DNA of 64,000 bases. It comes from Clostridium pasteurianum (GTDB taxonomy: Bacteria > Bacillota > Clostridia > Clostridiales > Clostridiaceae). The notes beneath the pieces are model-generated. The model was not told the origin of the DNA. It did no database searches and was given only the letters and a program-made list of their open reading frames with translations. The position numbers and the translations under genes are program-made. This document shows positions 48,382 to 57,960 of the stretch, in pieces. The stretch is taken from assembly GCF_001705235.1 (NCBI RefSeq), contig NZ_MCGV01000001.1, positions 3,538,181-3,602,180 on the forward strand, written 5' to 3'. The stretch's first letter is position 1. Each line of letters starts with the position of its first letter.

Positions 48382-48785
48382 TCAAAGTACTTTATTAGGA
48401 TAAAAATTTTATAGTTTTAGAATTATAATATGTATGTACAAATATCCCAAAGAATGAGGTTTATAATTAGGTGAATTCATAGGTTTCATTGTTAATTATA
48501 TTTTGTAATATGAACACCATGCTTTCATTGATTTTATAATTTCGCATTATAATAGTAGGGCTGTTTTTGTAATAGTTAAGACTAAATAATTAGTATCCTT
48601 TGGGAGGCATATTCAAGTTGCGTTTAGTTAATGTAATAATTAAATTGCTTGAATAGTTTTATGTGATACATAGGGTTTTATATTTAGTCTATGAAAATAG
48701 CCCTATGATAAATAGTAAGCCTTTATTGGCAAAATTCATGTGATTTATCACATGTTTAAAATAACCTTTTAAGTGAGGTGTTCAA
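48382..48785 (+). other. 404-base gap between clpP and clpX with several dyads
   Basis: No ORF of substance. Visible: TTATAATTTCGCATTATAA (48534-48552), a perfect 7-5-7 dyad that overlaps a TATAAT at 48548-48553 and so may be an operator on a clpX promoter; CATAGGG / CCCTATG paired around 48670-48707; and CATGTGATTTATCACATG (48737-48754), a perfect 7-4-7 palindrome 30 bases before the clpX ribosome site. I recognise no riboswitch, CtsR or HrcA (CIRCE) site. Confidence 0.45.
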
Positions 48786-50084
48786 ATGGCAAAATATGAT
48801 AATAAAAAGCAGTTACGTTGTTCGTTTTGTGGTAAAAGTCAAGATCAAGTAAAAAGATTAATTGCAGGACCTGGTGTATATATTTGTGATGAATGTATAG
48901 AGCTATGTTCTGAAATAATTGCAGATGAATTTGAAGAAGCTCCTCAGATTAATGTTGGTAATTTGCCTAAGCCTGCTGAAATTAAAGATTATTTGGATCA
49001 GTATGTTATAGGTCAGGATGATGCTAAAAAGTCTCTATCTGTTGCTGTATATAATCACTATAAGAGAATAAATTCAAACTTATCTAATAGTGAGGATGTA
49101 GAACTTCAAAAGAGTAATATATTATTATTAGGACCAACAGGATGTGGAAAGACTTTTCTTGCGCAAACACTGGCTAAGTTTTTGAATGTTCCATTTGCAA
49201 TAGCAGATGCAACTACGTTAACAGAGGCAGGATATGTTGGTGAGGACGTTGAAAATATACTTTTAAAGCTTATACAAAATGCGGATTATGACATTGAAAG
49301 AGCAGAAAAAGGAATAATATATATTGATGAAATTGATAAAATAGCTAGGAAGTCTGAAAATCCATCTATAACAAGGGATGTATCAGGAGAAGGTGTTCAA
49401 CAAGCACTTCTTAAAATACTTGAAGGCACAGTTGCTTCTGTACCACCACAAGGTGGAAGAAAGCATCCACATCAGGAGTTTATACAAATTAATACTACAA
49501 ATATACTCTTTATTTGTGGTGGAGCTTTTGATGGAGTAGATAAAATTATTGAAAATAGAACTAGAATAAGTACAATAGGTTTTGGTGCTTCTATTGAATC
49601 AAAGAAAAATAAGGATATAGGAGCTCTTCTTAAAAAAATAATGCCAGGTGATCTTTTGAAATTTGGATTGATACCTGAATTTATTGGAAGACTTCCAATA
49701 ATAGTAACCCTTAATTCACTTGATAAAGATTCGCTTGTAAAAGTATTATCACAACCTAAAAATGCACTTGTAAAGCAATATAAAAAATTGTTACAAATGG
49801 ATGATGTAGAACTTGAATTTAAGGATGGCGCACTTGAAGCCATAGCACTTGAGGCTATAGCAAGAAGTACAGGTGCTAGAGGACTTAGAGCTATTGTTGA
49901 AGATATAATGAAAGATATAATGTTTGACATACCATCTAGAGATGATGTTAAAAAAGTAATAATTACAGAAAATACAATCAAAACAAAACAGCCAGAGCTA
50001 GTTTTGGAAGAAGGAAAGAAAGCATTAGATGCTCCTAAAAAGAAGGAGAAATCTAAGAATAAAAAAGATATAGAAAGTGCATAA
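48786..50084 (+). CDS. clpX: ATP-dependent Clp protease ATP-binding subunit ClpX
   Basis: 432 residues. An N-terminal zinc domain with four Cys (CSFCGK ... CDECIELC) is followed by an AAA+ module with Walker A GPTGCGKT near residue 118, Walker [11 protein letters not shown] near 180, the pore loop GYVGEDVE, the IGF-type ClpP-docking loop (TIGFGASIE), and the C-terminal sensor region [11 protein letters not shown]. It unfolds tagged proteins and passes them to ClpP. The C-terminus ends in a Lys-rich tail. AGTGAGGTG precedes the ATG. Confidence 0.97.
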   Translation: MAKYDNKKQLRCSFCGKSQDQVKRLIAGPGVYICDECIELCSEIIADEFEEAPQINVGNLPKPAEIKDYLDQYVIGQDDAKKSLSVAVYNHYKRINSNLSNSEDVELQKSNILLLGPTGCGKTFLAQTLAKFLNVPFAIADATTLTEAGYVGEDVENILLKLIQNADYDIERAEKGIIYIDEIDKIARKSENPSITRDVSGEGVQQALLKILEGTVASVPPQGGRKHPHQEFIQINTTNILFICGGAFDGVDKIIENRTRISTIGFGASIESKKNKDIGALLKKIMPGDLLKFGLIPEFIGRLPIIVTLNSLDKDSLVKVLSQPKNALVKQYKKLLQMDDVELEFKDGALEAIALEAIARSTGARGLRAIVEDIMKDIMFDIPSRDDVKKVIITENTIKTKQPELVLEEGKKALDAPKKKEKSKNKKDIESA

Positions 50085-50100
50085 ATATAAAGTTTAAATA

Positions 50101-50134
50101 AAAAAACGGATGAAAATTATCATCCGTTTTTTTT
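50101..50134 (+). terminator. Terminator after clpX
   Basis: A perfect 13-bp stem (50101-50113 with 50120-50132), 6-nt loop and T run, 16 bases past the stop codon. Confidence 0.92.
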
Positions 50135-50214
50135 ATTTGTATATTAAAATCAAAACATCACATAATATTAATATAAAAATAACTGTTATTATAGCTAATT
50201 AATGGAGGTTGTTT

Positions 50215-51918
50215 ATGTATAATATGATTATTGTGGTTGAAACGATTTTTAATATTATTATAGGATTGTATTTTTTCTATATGTTAAAAAATCAGCAAGT
50301 AGATAGAATTAGTATTAATAAAGAAAATGAAAAAGGGCTAAAGAAGCTTGATGAAATGAGAAAAGTTAAATTATCTGTTCCGCTTTGCGAAGAAAGTAGA
50401 CCACAAAAATTTGAAGAGATAATTGGTCAACAAAATGGTATAAGAACATTAAAAGCATCTATATGTGGTTCTAATCCACAACATGTAATAATTTATGGGC
50501 CTCCAGGAGTTGGTAAAACTGCAGCAGCTAGACTTGCCCTTGAATATGCAAAAACATGTTCATATTCTCCATTTAAAGATGATGCTAAATTTGTTGAAAT
50601 AGATGCAACCACTTTGAGATTTGATGAAAGGGGAATAGCAGATCCACTTATAGGCTCTGTCCATGATCCAATATATCAAGGAGCAGGAAAGTACGGAATG
50701 GCTGGCATACCTCAACCTAAAATGGGTGCTGTATCAAGGGCACATGGAGGGATACTTTTTATTGATGAGATAGGAGAACTTAATCCTAATGAAATGAATA
50801 AACTCTTAAAGGTTATGGAGGATAGAAAAGTATTTTTTGATAGTGCTTATTATAACTCTTCAAATGAAACTATGCCTGAATACATAAAAGACATATTTGA
50901 AAATGGTTTTCCAGCTGATTTTAGACTTATAGGTGCTACAACTAGAAATCCAGAAGAAATTAATCCTGCACTTCGTTCAAGATGCATTGAAATATTTTTT
51001 AGGCAGCTTGATGAAGTAGAAATAAAAACTATAGCAAAAAATGCATCAGATAAAATAAAGGTAAATATGGATAGTAGAGCATTAGATTTAATTGGTATGT
51101 ATGCATCAAATGGAAGGGAAGCTATTAATTTAATTCAGTTGGCCTGTGGAATTGTTATGAATGAAAATAGAAATAAAATAGAGTATAAGGATATTTTATG
51201 GCTTGTTGAAAATGGAAGGTATTCAATGAGAACATATAAGAAGGTAAGCGATATTGCTAGAATTGGATGCGTAAATGGCTTGGGCGTTTTTGGCATTGAT
51301 AATGGTATAGTAATGGATATTGAGGCGGCAGCTATTAGGGTTAAAAATTCGACTGGTGAAATAAAATTAACAGGAATAATTGAAGAAGAAGAAATGAATG
51401 GTTACAATAAAAAGGTAAGAAAGAAAAGTAGTATAATGTCTTCAGCAGAAAATGCAGTTTCAATGATCCAAAATGTCTTCAAAATTAATACTAGAAATTA
51501 TGATATTCATATTGATTTTCAAGGTGGATATGCAGTAGATGGTCCATCAGCGGGAGTTAGTATTGCATGTGCTATTTTAAGTGCATTAAAAAATGAACCA
51601 ATTAAAAGTGAAGTTGCTATGACGGGGGAAATAACTTTAAATGGTAAAGTAAAACCTGTTGGTGGAATAGGCTCTAAAATAAAAGCGGCAGTTAAAGCTG
51701 GAGCTAAATTGGTTATCATTCCGTATGAAAACTGGGATAGCTCTTTTAATAATAATTATGCAAATGTTAAGATAGTTGGTGTTAAGACTATTGGAGAAAT
51801 TTTAAAATATGTTCTTATAAGTAGTAGTGAAAACAATATAAGGATTAAAATTAATAAGGAAAATTGTAAAGGTATATTGACTGCTGAAAGTGCAACTGGT
51901 GAGAAGTGTAATTTTTAA
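50215..51918 (+). CDS. lonB: LonB-like ATP-dependent protease, membrane-anchored
   Basis: 567 residues: an N-terminal hydrophobic helix (about 3-22), an AAA+ module with Walker [13 protein letters not shown] and Walker B ILFIDEIGELN, and a C-terminal S16 protease domain with the catalytic Ser in DGPSAGVS and Lys in GGIGSKIKAA. It lacks the large N-terminal substrate domain of Lon. In Bacillus the equivalent is forespore-linked; a sporulation role here is inference. ATG 50215 lies 6 bases after GGAGG. It is followed within 75 bases by classical lon, the usual clostridial arrangement. Confidence 0.93.
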   Translation: MYNMIIVVETIFNIIIGLYFFYMLKNQQVDRISINKENEKGLKKLDEMRKVKLSVPLCEESRPQKFEEIIGQQNGIRTLKASICGSNPQHVIIYGPPGVGKTAAARLALEYAKTCSYSPFKDDAKFVEIDATTLRFDERGIADPLIGSVHDPIYQGAGKYGMAGIPQPKMGAVSRAHGGILFIDEIGELNPNEMNKLLKVMEDRKVFFDSAYYNSSNETMPEYIKDIFENGFPADFRLIGATTRNPEEINPALRSRCIEIFFRQLDEVEIKTIAKNASDKIKVNMDSRALDLIGMYASNGREAINLIQLACGIVMNENRNKIEYKDILWLVENGRYSMRTYKKVSDIARIGCVNGLGVFGIDNGIVMDIEAAAIRVKNSTGEIKLTGIIEEEEMNGYNKKVRKKSSIMSSAENAVSMIQNVFKINTRNYDIHIDFQGGYAVDGPSAGVSIACAILSALKNEPIKSEVAMTGEITLNGKVKPVGGIGSKIKAAVKAGAKLVIIPYENWDSSFNNNYANVKIVGVKTIGEILKYVLISSSENNIRIKINKENCKGILTAESATGEKCNF

Positions 51919-51921
51919 AAG

Positions 51922-51949
51922 TTGAAAAATTGCTATTTTATAGTATAAT
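51922..51949 (+). promoter_or_regulatory. Candidate lon promoter
   Basis: TTGAAA (51922-51927), 16-base spacer and TATAAT (51944-51949), immediately after the lonB stop and 44 bases before the lon start. Confidence 0.5.
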
Positions 51950-51993
51950 ATATTAGACTGGCTGTAGATTATTGAAAGGCGGGGAGAAATAAT

Positions 51994-54330
51994 ATGAACG
52001 AAGAAAGTAAAGTTCTTCCTTTGATTCCGTTAAGAGGTCTTATAATATTTCCTCATATGATAGTACATTTTGATGTCGGTAGAGATAAGTCCGTTGAGGC
52101 TTTAGAAGAAGCAATGCTTAATAGTCAGGAGATATTTTTATCAGCTCAAAAAGATGAAAAAATAGATGAACCAGAAGAAGAGGATATAAATTTAGTTGGA
52201 ACGGTTTGCAGTATAAAACAAATACTCAGACTTCCCGGCGATGCTGTAAGGGTTTTAGTAGAAGGAATTAATCGTGGTAAAATAAATAAATATTTAAGAA
52301 AAGAATCTTTTATTGAAGTTCAAATTGATGAAGTTAAAGATGAAAATGATTATGATAAATATGAAGTAGAAGCTTTAATGAGACTTATAACAAAAGAATT
52401 TTCGAAATATGTAAAGCTTTCAGGTGCTGCTTCTAAAGATTCTATTGATTTTTTAAGAGATATAAAAGAACCTGGAAAGTTTGCAGATGTAGCTAGTTCT
52501 TACCTTGTTATAAAGCAAGAACAAAAGCAGTCAATACTTGATTCATTTGATCAAAAAGAAAGACTACAAAAAGTTCTAAAAATACTTAAAGATGAACTTC
52601 AAATACTTGAACTTGAGAGAAATATAGGTGTTAAGGTCAAGGAAAAAGTAGATAAGTCTCAAAGAGAATACTATCTTAGAGAACAAATAAAAGTTATACA
52701 GGAACAGCTTGGTGAAGATGATGAGGAAAAAGCAGAAGTAAAAAAATATACTCAGAAGATTAAAAAGCATAAAATGCCAAAAGAAGTAAAAGAAAAGGCA
52801 TTGTATGAAGTTAAAAAATTAGAAAATGCAGGAGCATATTCAGCGGAAGGGGCAGGTATAAAGAATTATTTGGACTGGGTTTTAGCACTTCCGTGGAAAG
52901 AAAAGACAAAAGATAATCTTGATATAAAGAAAGTTAGAGATGTATTAGATAAAGAACATTATGGACTTACAGATGTAAAGGAGAGAATAGTAGAATACCT
53001 TGCTGTAAAAAAGATGAGTAATAGCTTAAAGGGTCCAATATTATGCCTTGTTGGTCCTCCAGGAGTTGGAAAGACATCTATAGCAAAATCAATAGCTAAT
53101 GCTGTAAATAGAAACTTTGTTAGGATATCTCTTGGCGGAATAAATGATGAGGCAGAAATACGTGGTCATAGAAGGACATATGTTGGAGCTATACCAGGTA
53201 GGATAATATATGGAATGAAACAAGCAAAATCAAATAATCCATTAATTTTACTGGATGAAATAGACAAGATGAGTTCTAGCTATAAGGGAGAAGCTTCTGA
53301 TGCGCTTCTGGAAGTGCTAGATAGTTCCGAAAATAATAAATTCAGGGATAACTATTTAGAGCTTGATTTTGATTTATCTGACGTAATGTTCGTGACAACT
53401 GCAAATACACTTGAAACTGTACCTAGACCACTTATGGATAGGATGGAAATTATTGAAGTTTCTGGATATACATACGAGGAGAAGTTTCATATAGCTAAGG
53501 AACATTTAATCAGTAAACAATTAGAAGAGCATAATGTGCCTTTAGAGAATAAAATAAACTTTATGGATTCCTCCATATATTATATTATAGAAAATTACAC
53601 AAGAGAATCTGGAGTAAGAAGTTTAGAAAGAAAAATAGCAGCAATTATAAGAAAAGCAATAACTGAGATGATTGAAAAGAATAAGAAAGTTATAAATATA
53701 AATTCTAGAACTGTTAAAAGATATCTTGGTGATGACACATATGCTTTTGATAAAATAGACAATCAAGATAAAGTTGGAGTTGTTACAGGAATGGCATGGA
53801 CGGCATATGGTGGTGACACCCTTCCAGTAGAAGCAGTTGTTATGCATGGTACAGGTAAACTTCAACTTACGGGACAACTTGGTGATGTTATGAAAGAATC
53901 AGCTGAGGCTGGATATAGTTATGTGAGATCAAATTGTGTTAAGTATGGTATAGATGAAGAATTTTATAAGAATAAAGATATTCATGTACATGTTCCAGAA
54001 GGAGCAGTACCTAAAGATGGTCCATCAGCGGGAGTTACAATGATTACTGCCATGGTTTCTGCATTGAGTGATAAAAAAGTAAAGCACAATGTAGCTATGA
54101 CTGGCGAAATAACACTTACAGGAAGGGTTTTGCCTATAGGTGGACTTAAAGAAAAGTCATTAGCTGCGTATAGAGCGGGAGTAGATACTATTATTTTGCC
54201 TAAAGAAAATGAAAAGGATATAAACAAAATTCCTAGGTCAATTAGGGGAAAAATCAAATTTATACTTGCAGAAGAAATTGATACTGTATTAGAAAATGCA
54301 TTGATTGGTGGTATTAGAAATGATAATTAA
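51994..54330 (+). CDS. lon: ATP-dependent protease Lon (LonA)
   Basis: 778 residues, the full LonA layout: N-terminal substrate domain ([15 protein letters not shown]), a coiled helical region (about 190-260, [20 protein letters not shown]), AAA+ with Walker [13 protein letters not shown] near 358 and [11 protein letters not shown], then the S16 protease with Ser in [10 protein letters not shown] and Lys in [10 protein letters not shown]. It removes damaged and regulatory proteins. GGCGGGGAG precedes ATG. Its last 11 bases overlap engB. Confidence 0.97.
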   Translation: MNEESKVLPLIPLRGLIIFPHMIVHFDVGRDKSVEALEEAMLNSQEIFLSAQKDEKIDEPEEEDINLVGTVCSIKQILRLPGDAVRVLVEGINRGKINKYLRKESFIEVQIDEVKDENDYDKYEVEALMRLITKEFSKYVKLSGAASKDSIDFLRDIKEPGKFADVASSYLVIKQEQKQSILDSFDQKERLQKVLKILKDELQILELERNIGVKVKEKVDKSQREYYLREQIKVIQEQLGEDDEEKAEVKKYTQKIKKHKMPKEVKEKALYEVKKLENAGAYSAEGAGIKNYLDWVLALPWKEKTKDNLDIKKVRDVLDKEHYGLTDVKERIVEYLAVKKMSNSLKGPILCLVGPPGVGKTSIAKSIANAVNRNFVRISLGGINDEAEIRGHRRTYVGAIPGRIIYGMKQAKSNNPLILLDEIDKMSSSYKGEASDALLEVLDSSENNKFRDNYLELDFDLSDVMFVTTANTLETVPRPLMDRMEIIEVSGYTYEEKFHIAKEHLISKQLEEHNVPLENKINFMDSSIYYIIENYTRESGVRSLERKIAAIIRKAITEMIEKNKKVININSRTVKRYLGDDTYAFDKIDNQDKVGVVTGMAWTAYGGDTLPVEAVVMHGTGKLQLTGQLGDVMKESAEAGYSYVRSNCVKYGIDEEFYKNKDIHVHVPEGAVPKDGPSAGVTMITAMVSALSDKKVKHNVAMTGEITLTGRVLPIGGLKEKSLAAYRAGVDTIILPKENEKDINKIPRSIRGKIKFILAEEIDTVLENALIGGIRNDN

Positions 54331-54910
54331 ACAAGCAGAATTTATAATTTCTGCAGCATGGAAAAAACAGTTTCCTATAGATGGTAAAGATGAAATAGCT
54401 TTTGTTGGAAGATCAAATGTAGGTAAATCATCACTAATAAACTCTCTTACGAATAGGAGAAAACTTGTTAAAGTAAGCAATACTCCTGGTAAGACACGAT
54501 TAATTAATTTTTTTATGATAAATGAAAAATTTTATTTTGTCGATTTGCCTGGATATGGATATGCTAAGGTTTCAAAAAAGGAACTGGAAAAATGGTCTCA
54601 TACAATAGAAAATTATCTTACTGCTAGGCAGCAACTAAAAAAGGTTATATTGCTTGTAGATTCAAGGCATAAGCCCACTAAAGATGATGTCGCAATGTAT
54701 GAGTGGATTAAATATTATAATTATAAATGTATAATAATTGCCACCAAAAGCGATAAAATAAAAAGAAGTGAAAAAGCTAAAAATCAAAAATTAATCAAGG
54801 AAACTTTGAATCTTAATAGTGAGGATGAGTTTTATTTCTTTTCTTCTCTTACTAAGGAAGGCAGAGAGGATCTTATAGATAAAATATGTTCTGGAATTAT
54901 AGTAGAATAA
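54320..54910 (+). CDS. engB: Ribosome-assembly GTPase EngB (YsxC/YihA)
   Basis: 196 residues with ordered G motifs: G1 [10 protein letters not shown] near residue 30, G2 region with TPGKTR, G3 [13 protein letters not shown]4 TKSDK, G5 SSLTKEG. Essential in late assembly of the large ribosomal subunit in many bacteria. The start ATG 54320 overlaps the lon end; the ribosome site GGTGG is inside lon. Family numbers and length are normal. Confidence 0.96.
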   Translation: MIIKQAEFIISAAWKKQFPIDGKDEIAFVGRSNVGKSSLINSLTNRRKLVKVSNTPGKTRLINFFMINEKFYFVDLPGYGYAKVSKKELEKWSHTIENYLTARQQLKKVILLVDSRHKPTKDDVAMYEWIKYYNYKCIIIATKSDKIKRSEKAKNQKLIKETLNLNSEDEFYFFSSLTKEGREDLIDKICSGIIVE

Positions 54911-54964
54911 AATTATCTATTAGTGAATACAATGTTGGAAATTGGGCAATATATAAAATGTAAG

Positions 54965-55068
54965 TGGAGAAATATTTCTCCATTTAGTATAAAATAGTAG
55001 CTTAAGCTTTTGTTTTATACTAAACCCCCCATCCCCCTTGGGATCGCCATATTGCGGTCCCATTTTTT
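54965..55068. terminator. Three consecutive hairpins, ending in a bidirectional terminator
   Basis: TGGAGAAATATTTCTCCA (54965-54982) is a perfect palindrome. TTAGTATAAAA / TTTTATACTAA (54984-54994, 55013-55023) forms a second dyad. TGGGATCGC / GCGGTCCCA (55039-55047, 55054-55062) followed by six T is a strong terminator for engB. The C-rich stretch between the last two is unlike the surrounding DNA. The leftward gene ends 108 bases further on and may use the middle dyad. Confidence 0.75.
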
Positions 55069-55175
55069 AATAGTATTTTCAAAGTTGGTGTGAGGTTAGA
55101 TTGCTTAATTTGTTTAAATAATTTTTGGAAAATGTATCTAAATGTGAGGATACTATAACTAATAGCGACTTTTAA

Positions 55176-56123
55176 TTAATTTGAAAGTATGTTCATTGAT
55201 GATATTTTGAAATAAAATTGCTTATTTGGACTACCCATACTTTTTAATGATAATCTAATAGAAGTATTTTTGCAGTCTTCTTTGACCAAATTAGAAGTGG
55301 ATTTAAAATTTAAAATCCATTTCACGTCGGATATTTCACCATTTTTATTATAATCTGTATCAGAAAATGAACCATCTTCAAAAGTGTATTTTCTATTTGA
55401 CTTAATTAATTTATCGATTGAAGAGTAACATGAGAATTTACCTGATTCATGGAATAAGTTTTCAGGCTTTTCTGCAGTATTAGGGGATAAGTTTTGTACA
55501 TAAGTTATAAATGATGCTATGGTATCTTTTCCAATAAAATTTGAGCTATAATTGCAATAGTAAGGCTTAATTTTATTCTTAACCAGTATATAATTTAAAA
55601 AGGTTAATGGAGCATTGTTGAATTTGGAGGATATTATTTTTGGAGTTTTGTTATTATGAACATCAATGAATCCAATTATGTTATTAGTAGTGCAAAGTAC
55701 ATCCTTGAATTTGGTTTTATCCCAAACGAATAAATGTTGTAAACTGGTATTGCCTTGTGAGCTTTGTACAAATATTTCATTTATGTTATCCCTTGATACA
55801 TCAGTCAAAATTAGTTTTAGTGGTGCATAACTTTTATAATTTCCTAAAGTATTGAGCTTGCTAGCTGGTTTTAAAGTATAAGTCTTATTTTTAGATGTAA
55901 CAGTTAAGAAGTATTTGTTATTGAGTATTTTTATGTAAATATTATCTTTTAGACCATCACCAGTTACATCATAATTTTTAATTGGCTTGTCTTTTGTAAA
56001 GATGTTGAAGGTTTGCAATGAATTTTTTGACAATATAAAAATTGTAAAGAGTACTATTAAAATTATTGTTAAAATTATATAGTATATATGTTTTATTTTA
56101 AGAAAAAAAACGTTGAATCGCAT
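55176..56123 (-). CDS. Membrane-anchored or exported protein of unknown function with Ca-binding-like repeat
   Basis: 315 residues. A basic start and one membrane helix (about 12-33), then an extracellular part. DVTGDGLKDNIYIKI near residue 49 and DVSRDNINEIFVQ near 108 look like FG-GAP/VCBS blades, where D-x-x-x-D-G-x-x-D binds calcium; TDYNKNGEISDVKW near 255 is similar. The rest is not recognised. On the leftward strand the ATG directly follows the T run of the terminator after perR. Its only ribosome-site candidate, GGGGTG, lies inside that hairpin. Expression may therefore depend on read-through. Confidence 0.65.
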   Translation of the reverse strand: MRFNVFFLKIKHIYYIILTIILIVLFTIFILSKNSLQTFNIFTKDKPIKNYDVTGDGLKDNIYIKILNNKYFLTVTSKNKTYTLKPASKLNTLGNYKSYAPLKLILTDVSRDNINEIFVQSSQGNTSLQHLFVWDKTKFKDVLCTTNNIIGFIDVHNNKTPKIISSKFNNAPLTFLNYILVKNKIKPYYCNYSSNFIGKDTIASFITYVQNLSPNTAEKPENLFHESGKFSCYSSIDKLIKSNRKYTFEDGSFSDTDYNKNGEISDVKWILNFKSTSNLVKEDCKNTSIRLSLKSMGSPNKQFYFKISSMNILSN

Positions 56124-56173
56124 AAAAAAACACCCCGCACATATTTATATGTTTATACATATGCGGAATGTTT
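56124..56173 (-). terminator. Terminator after perR, containing the next gene's ribosome site
   Basis: On the minus strand a 10-bp G-U-containing stem (56173-56164 region with 56138-56129 region) extended by ATAT pairing, followed by seven T. The 3' half contains GGGGTG, which sits 7 bases before the ATG of the next gene at 56123. Confidence 0.7.
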
Positions 56174-56187
56174 TTAGATATTACAAT

Positions 56188-56616
56188 TTATTTTAAGGTA
56201 TCAACTTTATTTTTGCAATCCTTGCATATACCGTAGAAGTAAACTTTATTGGATACGACATTATAATCTGTATAAGGGGCAATATCCTTATTTAGATTAT
56301 CAAAAGTTATTCCTATAACATCATCTACTTTGCCGCAAGATAAACATTGTATATGAGGATGAGGTAATGCGTTGGCATCATATCTGAAATTGCCTTCACC
56401 GACATTTAATTCCTGAATTAAATCTACTTCAACTAGAGTTTTTAATGCTTTATATACAGTTGCTAAGCTCATAGTAGGATAATCAGGTTGAAGTGCTTTA
56501 TATATTGTTTCAGCAGATGGATGCTCAACAGTTGACTTTAAGTATTTATAAACTGCTATTCTTTGTGGGGTTAATTTTAATTTTTTTTCTTTGAAAATAG
56601 TTGATAAAGTATTCAT
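56188..56616 (-). CDS. perR: Peroxide-responsive repressor PerR (Fur family)
   Basis: 142 residues. A winged-helix DNA-binding half (LKLTPQRIAVYKYL, TMSLATVYKALKTL) and a metal-binding half. With an offset of five, every PerR ligand of Bacillus is present: His32, Asp80, His86, His88 and Asp99 for the sensing Fe/Mn site, and Cys91, Cys94, Cys131 and Cys134 for structural zinc. Asp at the 104-equivalent, rather than Glu, favours PerR over Fur. It represses oxidative-stress genes until iron-catalysed oxidation of the His ligands. I start at ATG 56616 after GGTGGTG; 18 further in-frame codons upstream lie over the operator region. Confidence 0.92.
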   Translation of the reverse strand: MNTLSTIFKEKKLKLTPQRIAVYKYLKSTVEHPSAETIYKALQPDYPTMSLATVYKALKTLVEVDLIQELNVGEGNFRYDANALPHPHIQCLSCGKVDDVIGITFDNLNKDIAPYTDYNVVSNKVYFYGICKDCKNKVDTLK

Positions 56617-56642
56617 ATTCACCACCCTCGATTCAATAACTA

Positions 56643-56701
56643 TTGTATAATGTAATATGTTATACAACACAATATATTATATAACATAATATATTATATA
56701 A
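56643..56701 (-). promoter_or_regulatory. Two tandem operator-like dyads upstream of perR
   Basis: TTGTATAA-9-TTATACAA (56643-56667) and TTATATAA-9-TTATATAA (56677-56701) have the same 8-9-8 architecture with centres 34 bp apart. They lie 27-85 bases before the perR start, as expected for autoregulation. The spacing differs from the 7-1-7 Bacillus PerR box. Proposed as operators by position and symmetry only. Confidence 0.5.
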
Positions 56702-56897
56702 TAAAAATTATTGATTGTCAAAAATAAATTATGCATATAAATTTTTGTAAAAAATGAATGAGAATTACTGTGAAAAATTAAAAAAATGTTGTATAATATA
56801 AGCTATGTTTATAATAGGTATTTTGTATGTCATTTTTATTTTATGAGTTTTAGGTAAATAATTATTTCTCAATTAAAATAACAGAAAGGAGAAATAT

Positions 56898-57950
56898 ATG
56901 TATTCTAACAGTGCTAGTGCTAAAAGGGTTAGCAGAAGAAAAGGTAAAAAACAAAAAAAAGTATCAAAGGTAAAACTTTTCATATATTTTATAATATTTC
57001 AATTTCTATTTGGTATAGGAACTGCACCATGGATAGTATATTATGGACCATTTAATAATTTAAAGAGAAATATAGTGGGTACTGCAATGTCTACATTTAC
57101 ACATCAATATTTAGCTACTTTATTTTTATCAGATGCCCAAATTGCTAAAATCAGAGCTGGATCAGGAGGACCAAGCAGTAATCAAAGTCAAAATTTGAAT
57201 GATATAAATACTGCAGGTCATAATGAAAAGATAGAATGCAAGAAAATACAGGCAAATAAATTTAATGGCCTTTTGCTAATAGTACATGATCCAACTAAAG
57301 TTAAAATAGGATATACTTCAAAACTTGGGGTACAGGGAGAAACTACAAGTCAGATAGCAAAACATAATAATGCTATAGCTGCGATAAATGGTGGCGGATT
57401 CAAGGAAAATAGTTCTGGATCACAGGTTGTATGGACTGGTACTGGAGCAGTTCCAACGGGAATTGTAATAAGTAATGGTAAATTAGTTTATCCTAAAGAA
57501 GTTGATGAAGTTTCAACCCAAAGAGGTTGTATTGCAATTACTAGAAGTGGAGTTTTAGTTGTTGGTGATCATAGTGTTCGTGAACTTTTAAATGAAAATG
57601 TGGTAGAGGCAATAAATTTTGGACCAACATTAATAGTTAATGGAGTAGAGGAGACAAGAGATTCCTTTGGAAATTCCATAGACAGTCAGGGAGCACAACC
57701 TAGAACTGCTATAGGTCAAAGGAAGGATGGAGCAATTTTACTTTTGACTATAGATGGAAGACAGGGGCTACAAATGGGAGCAACCATAAGTGATATACAG
57801 AGAATAATGAAAGAAGAAAATGCTTATAATGCTGTAAATCTAGATGGTGGAGCATCTACGACAATGTATTACAATGGACATGTTATAAATAATCCTTGTG
57901 ATAAATTTGGAGAGAGAACCGTAGCAACTGCAATAATTGTTAAACATTAG
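56898..57950 (+). CDS. Membrane-anchored phosphodiester glycosidase (NAGPA domain), copy 1
   Basis: 350 residues. A strongly basic N-terminus (RRKGKKQKKVSKVK), one membrane helix (about 27-47), then an outside domain of the NAGPA family: AIAAINGGGFKENSSG near 155, GAVPTGIVISNGKLVYP, QPRTAIGQ, LLTIDGRQ and VNLDGGASTTMYYNG near 320. The human relative removes GlcNAc from a phosphodiester; bacterial members act on exopolysaccharide or teichoic-type polymers. GAAAGGAG precedes ATG. It is followed within 11 bases by a propeller-like gene; the pair recurs at 59866-62007. Confidence 0.87.
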   Translation: MYSNSASAKRVSRRKGKKQKKVSKVKLFIYFIIFQFLFGIGTAPWIVYYGPFNNLKRNIVGTAMSTFTHQYLATLFLSDAQIAKIRAGSGGPSSNQSQNLNDINTAGHNEKIECKKIQANKFNGLLLIVHDPTKVKIGYTSKLGVQGETTSQIAKHNNAIAAINGGGFKENSSGSQVVWTGTGAVPTGIVISNGKLVYPKEVDEVSTQRGCIAITRSGVLVVGDHSVRELLNENVVEAINFGPTLIVNGVEETRDSFGNSIDSQGAQPRTAIGQRKDGAILLLTIDGRQGLQMGATISDIQRIMKEENAYNAVNLDGGASTTMYYNGHVINNPCDKFGERTVATAIIVKH

Positions 57951-57960
57951 GGGTGAAGTA

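Noticed and set aside
48737-48754. CATGTGATTTATCACATG as a CRP or Rex operator
   Set aside because: The TGTGA/TCACA arms are 4 bases apart, whereas CRP and Rex sites need 6 or a different core; kept only as an unnamed dyad.
49472-49981. 169-codon leftward ORF opposite clpX
   Set aside because: Shadow of the AAA+ coding frame; serine/isoleucine-rich composition typical of antisense frames in AT-rich genes.
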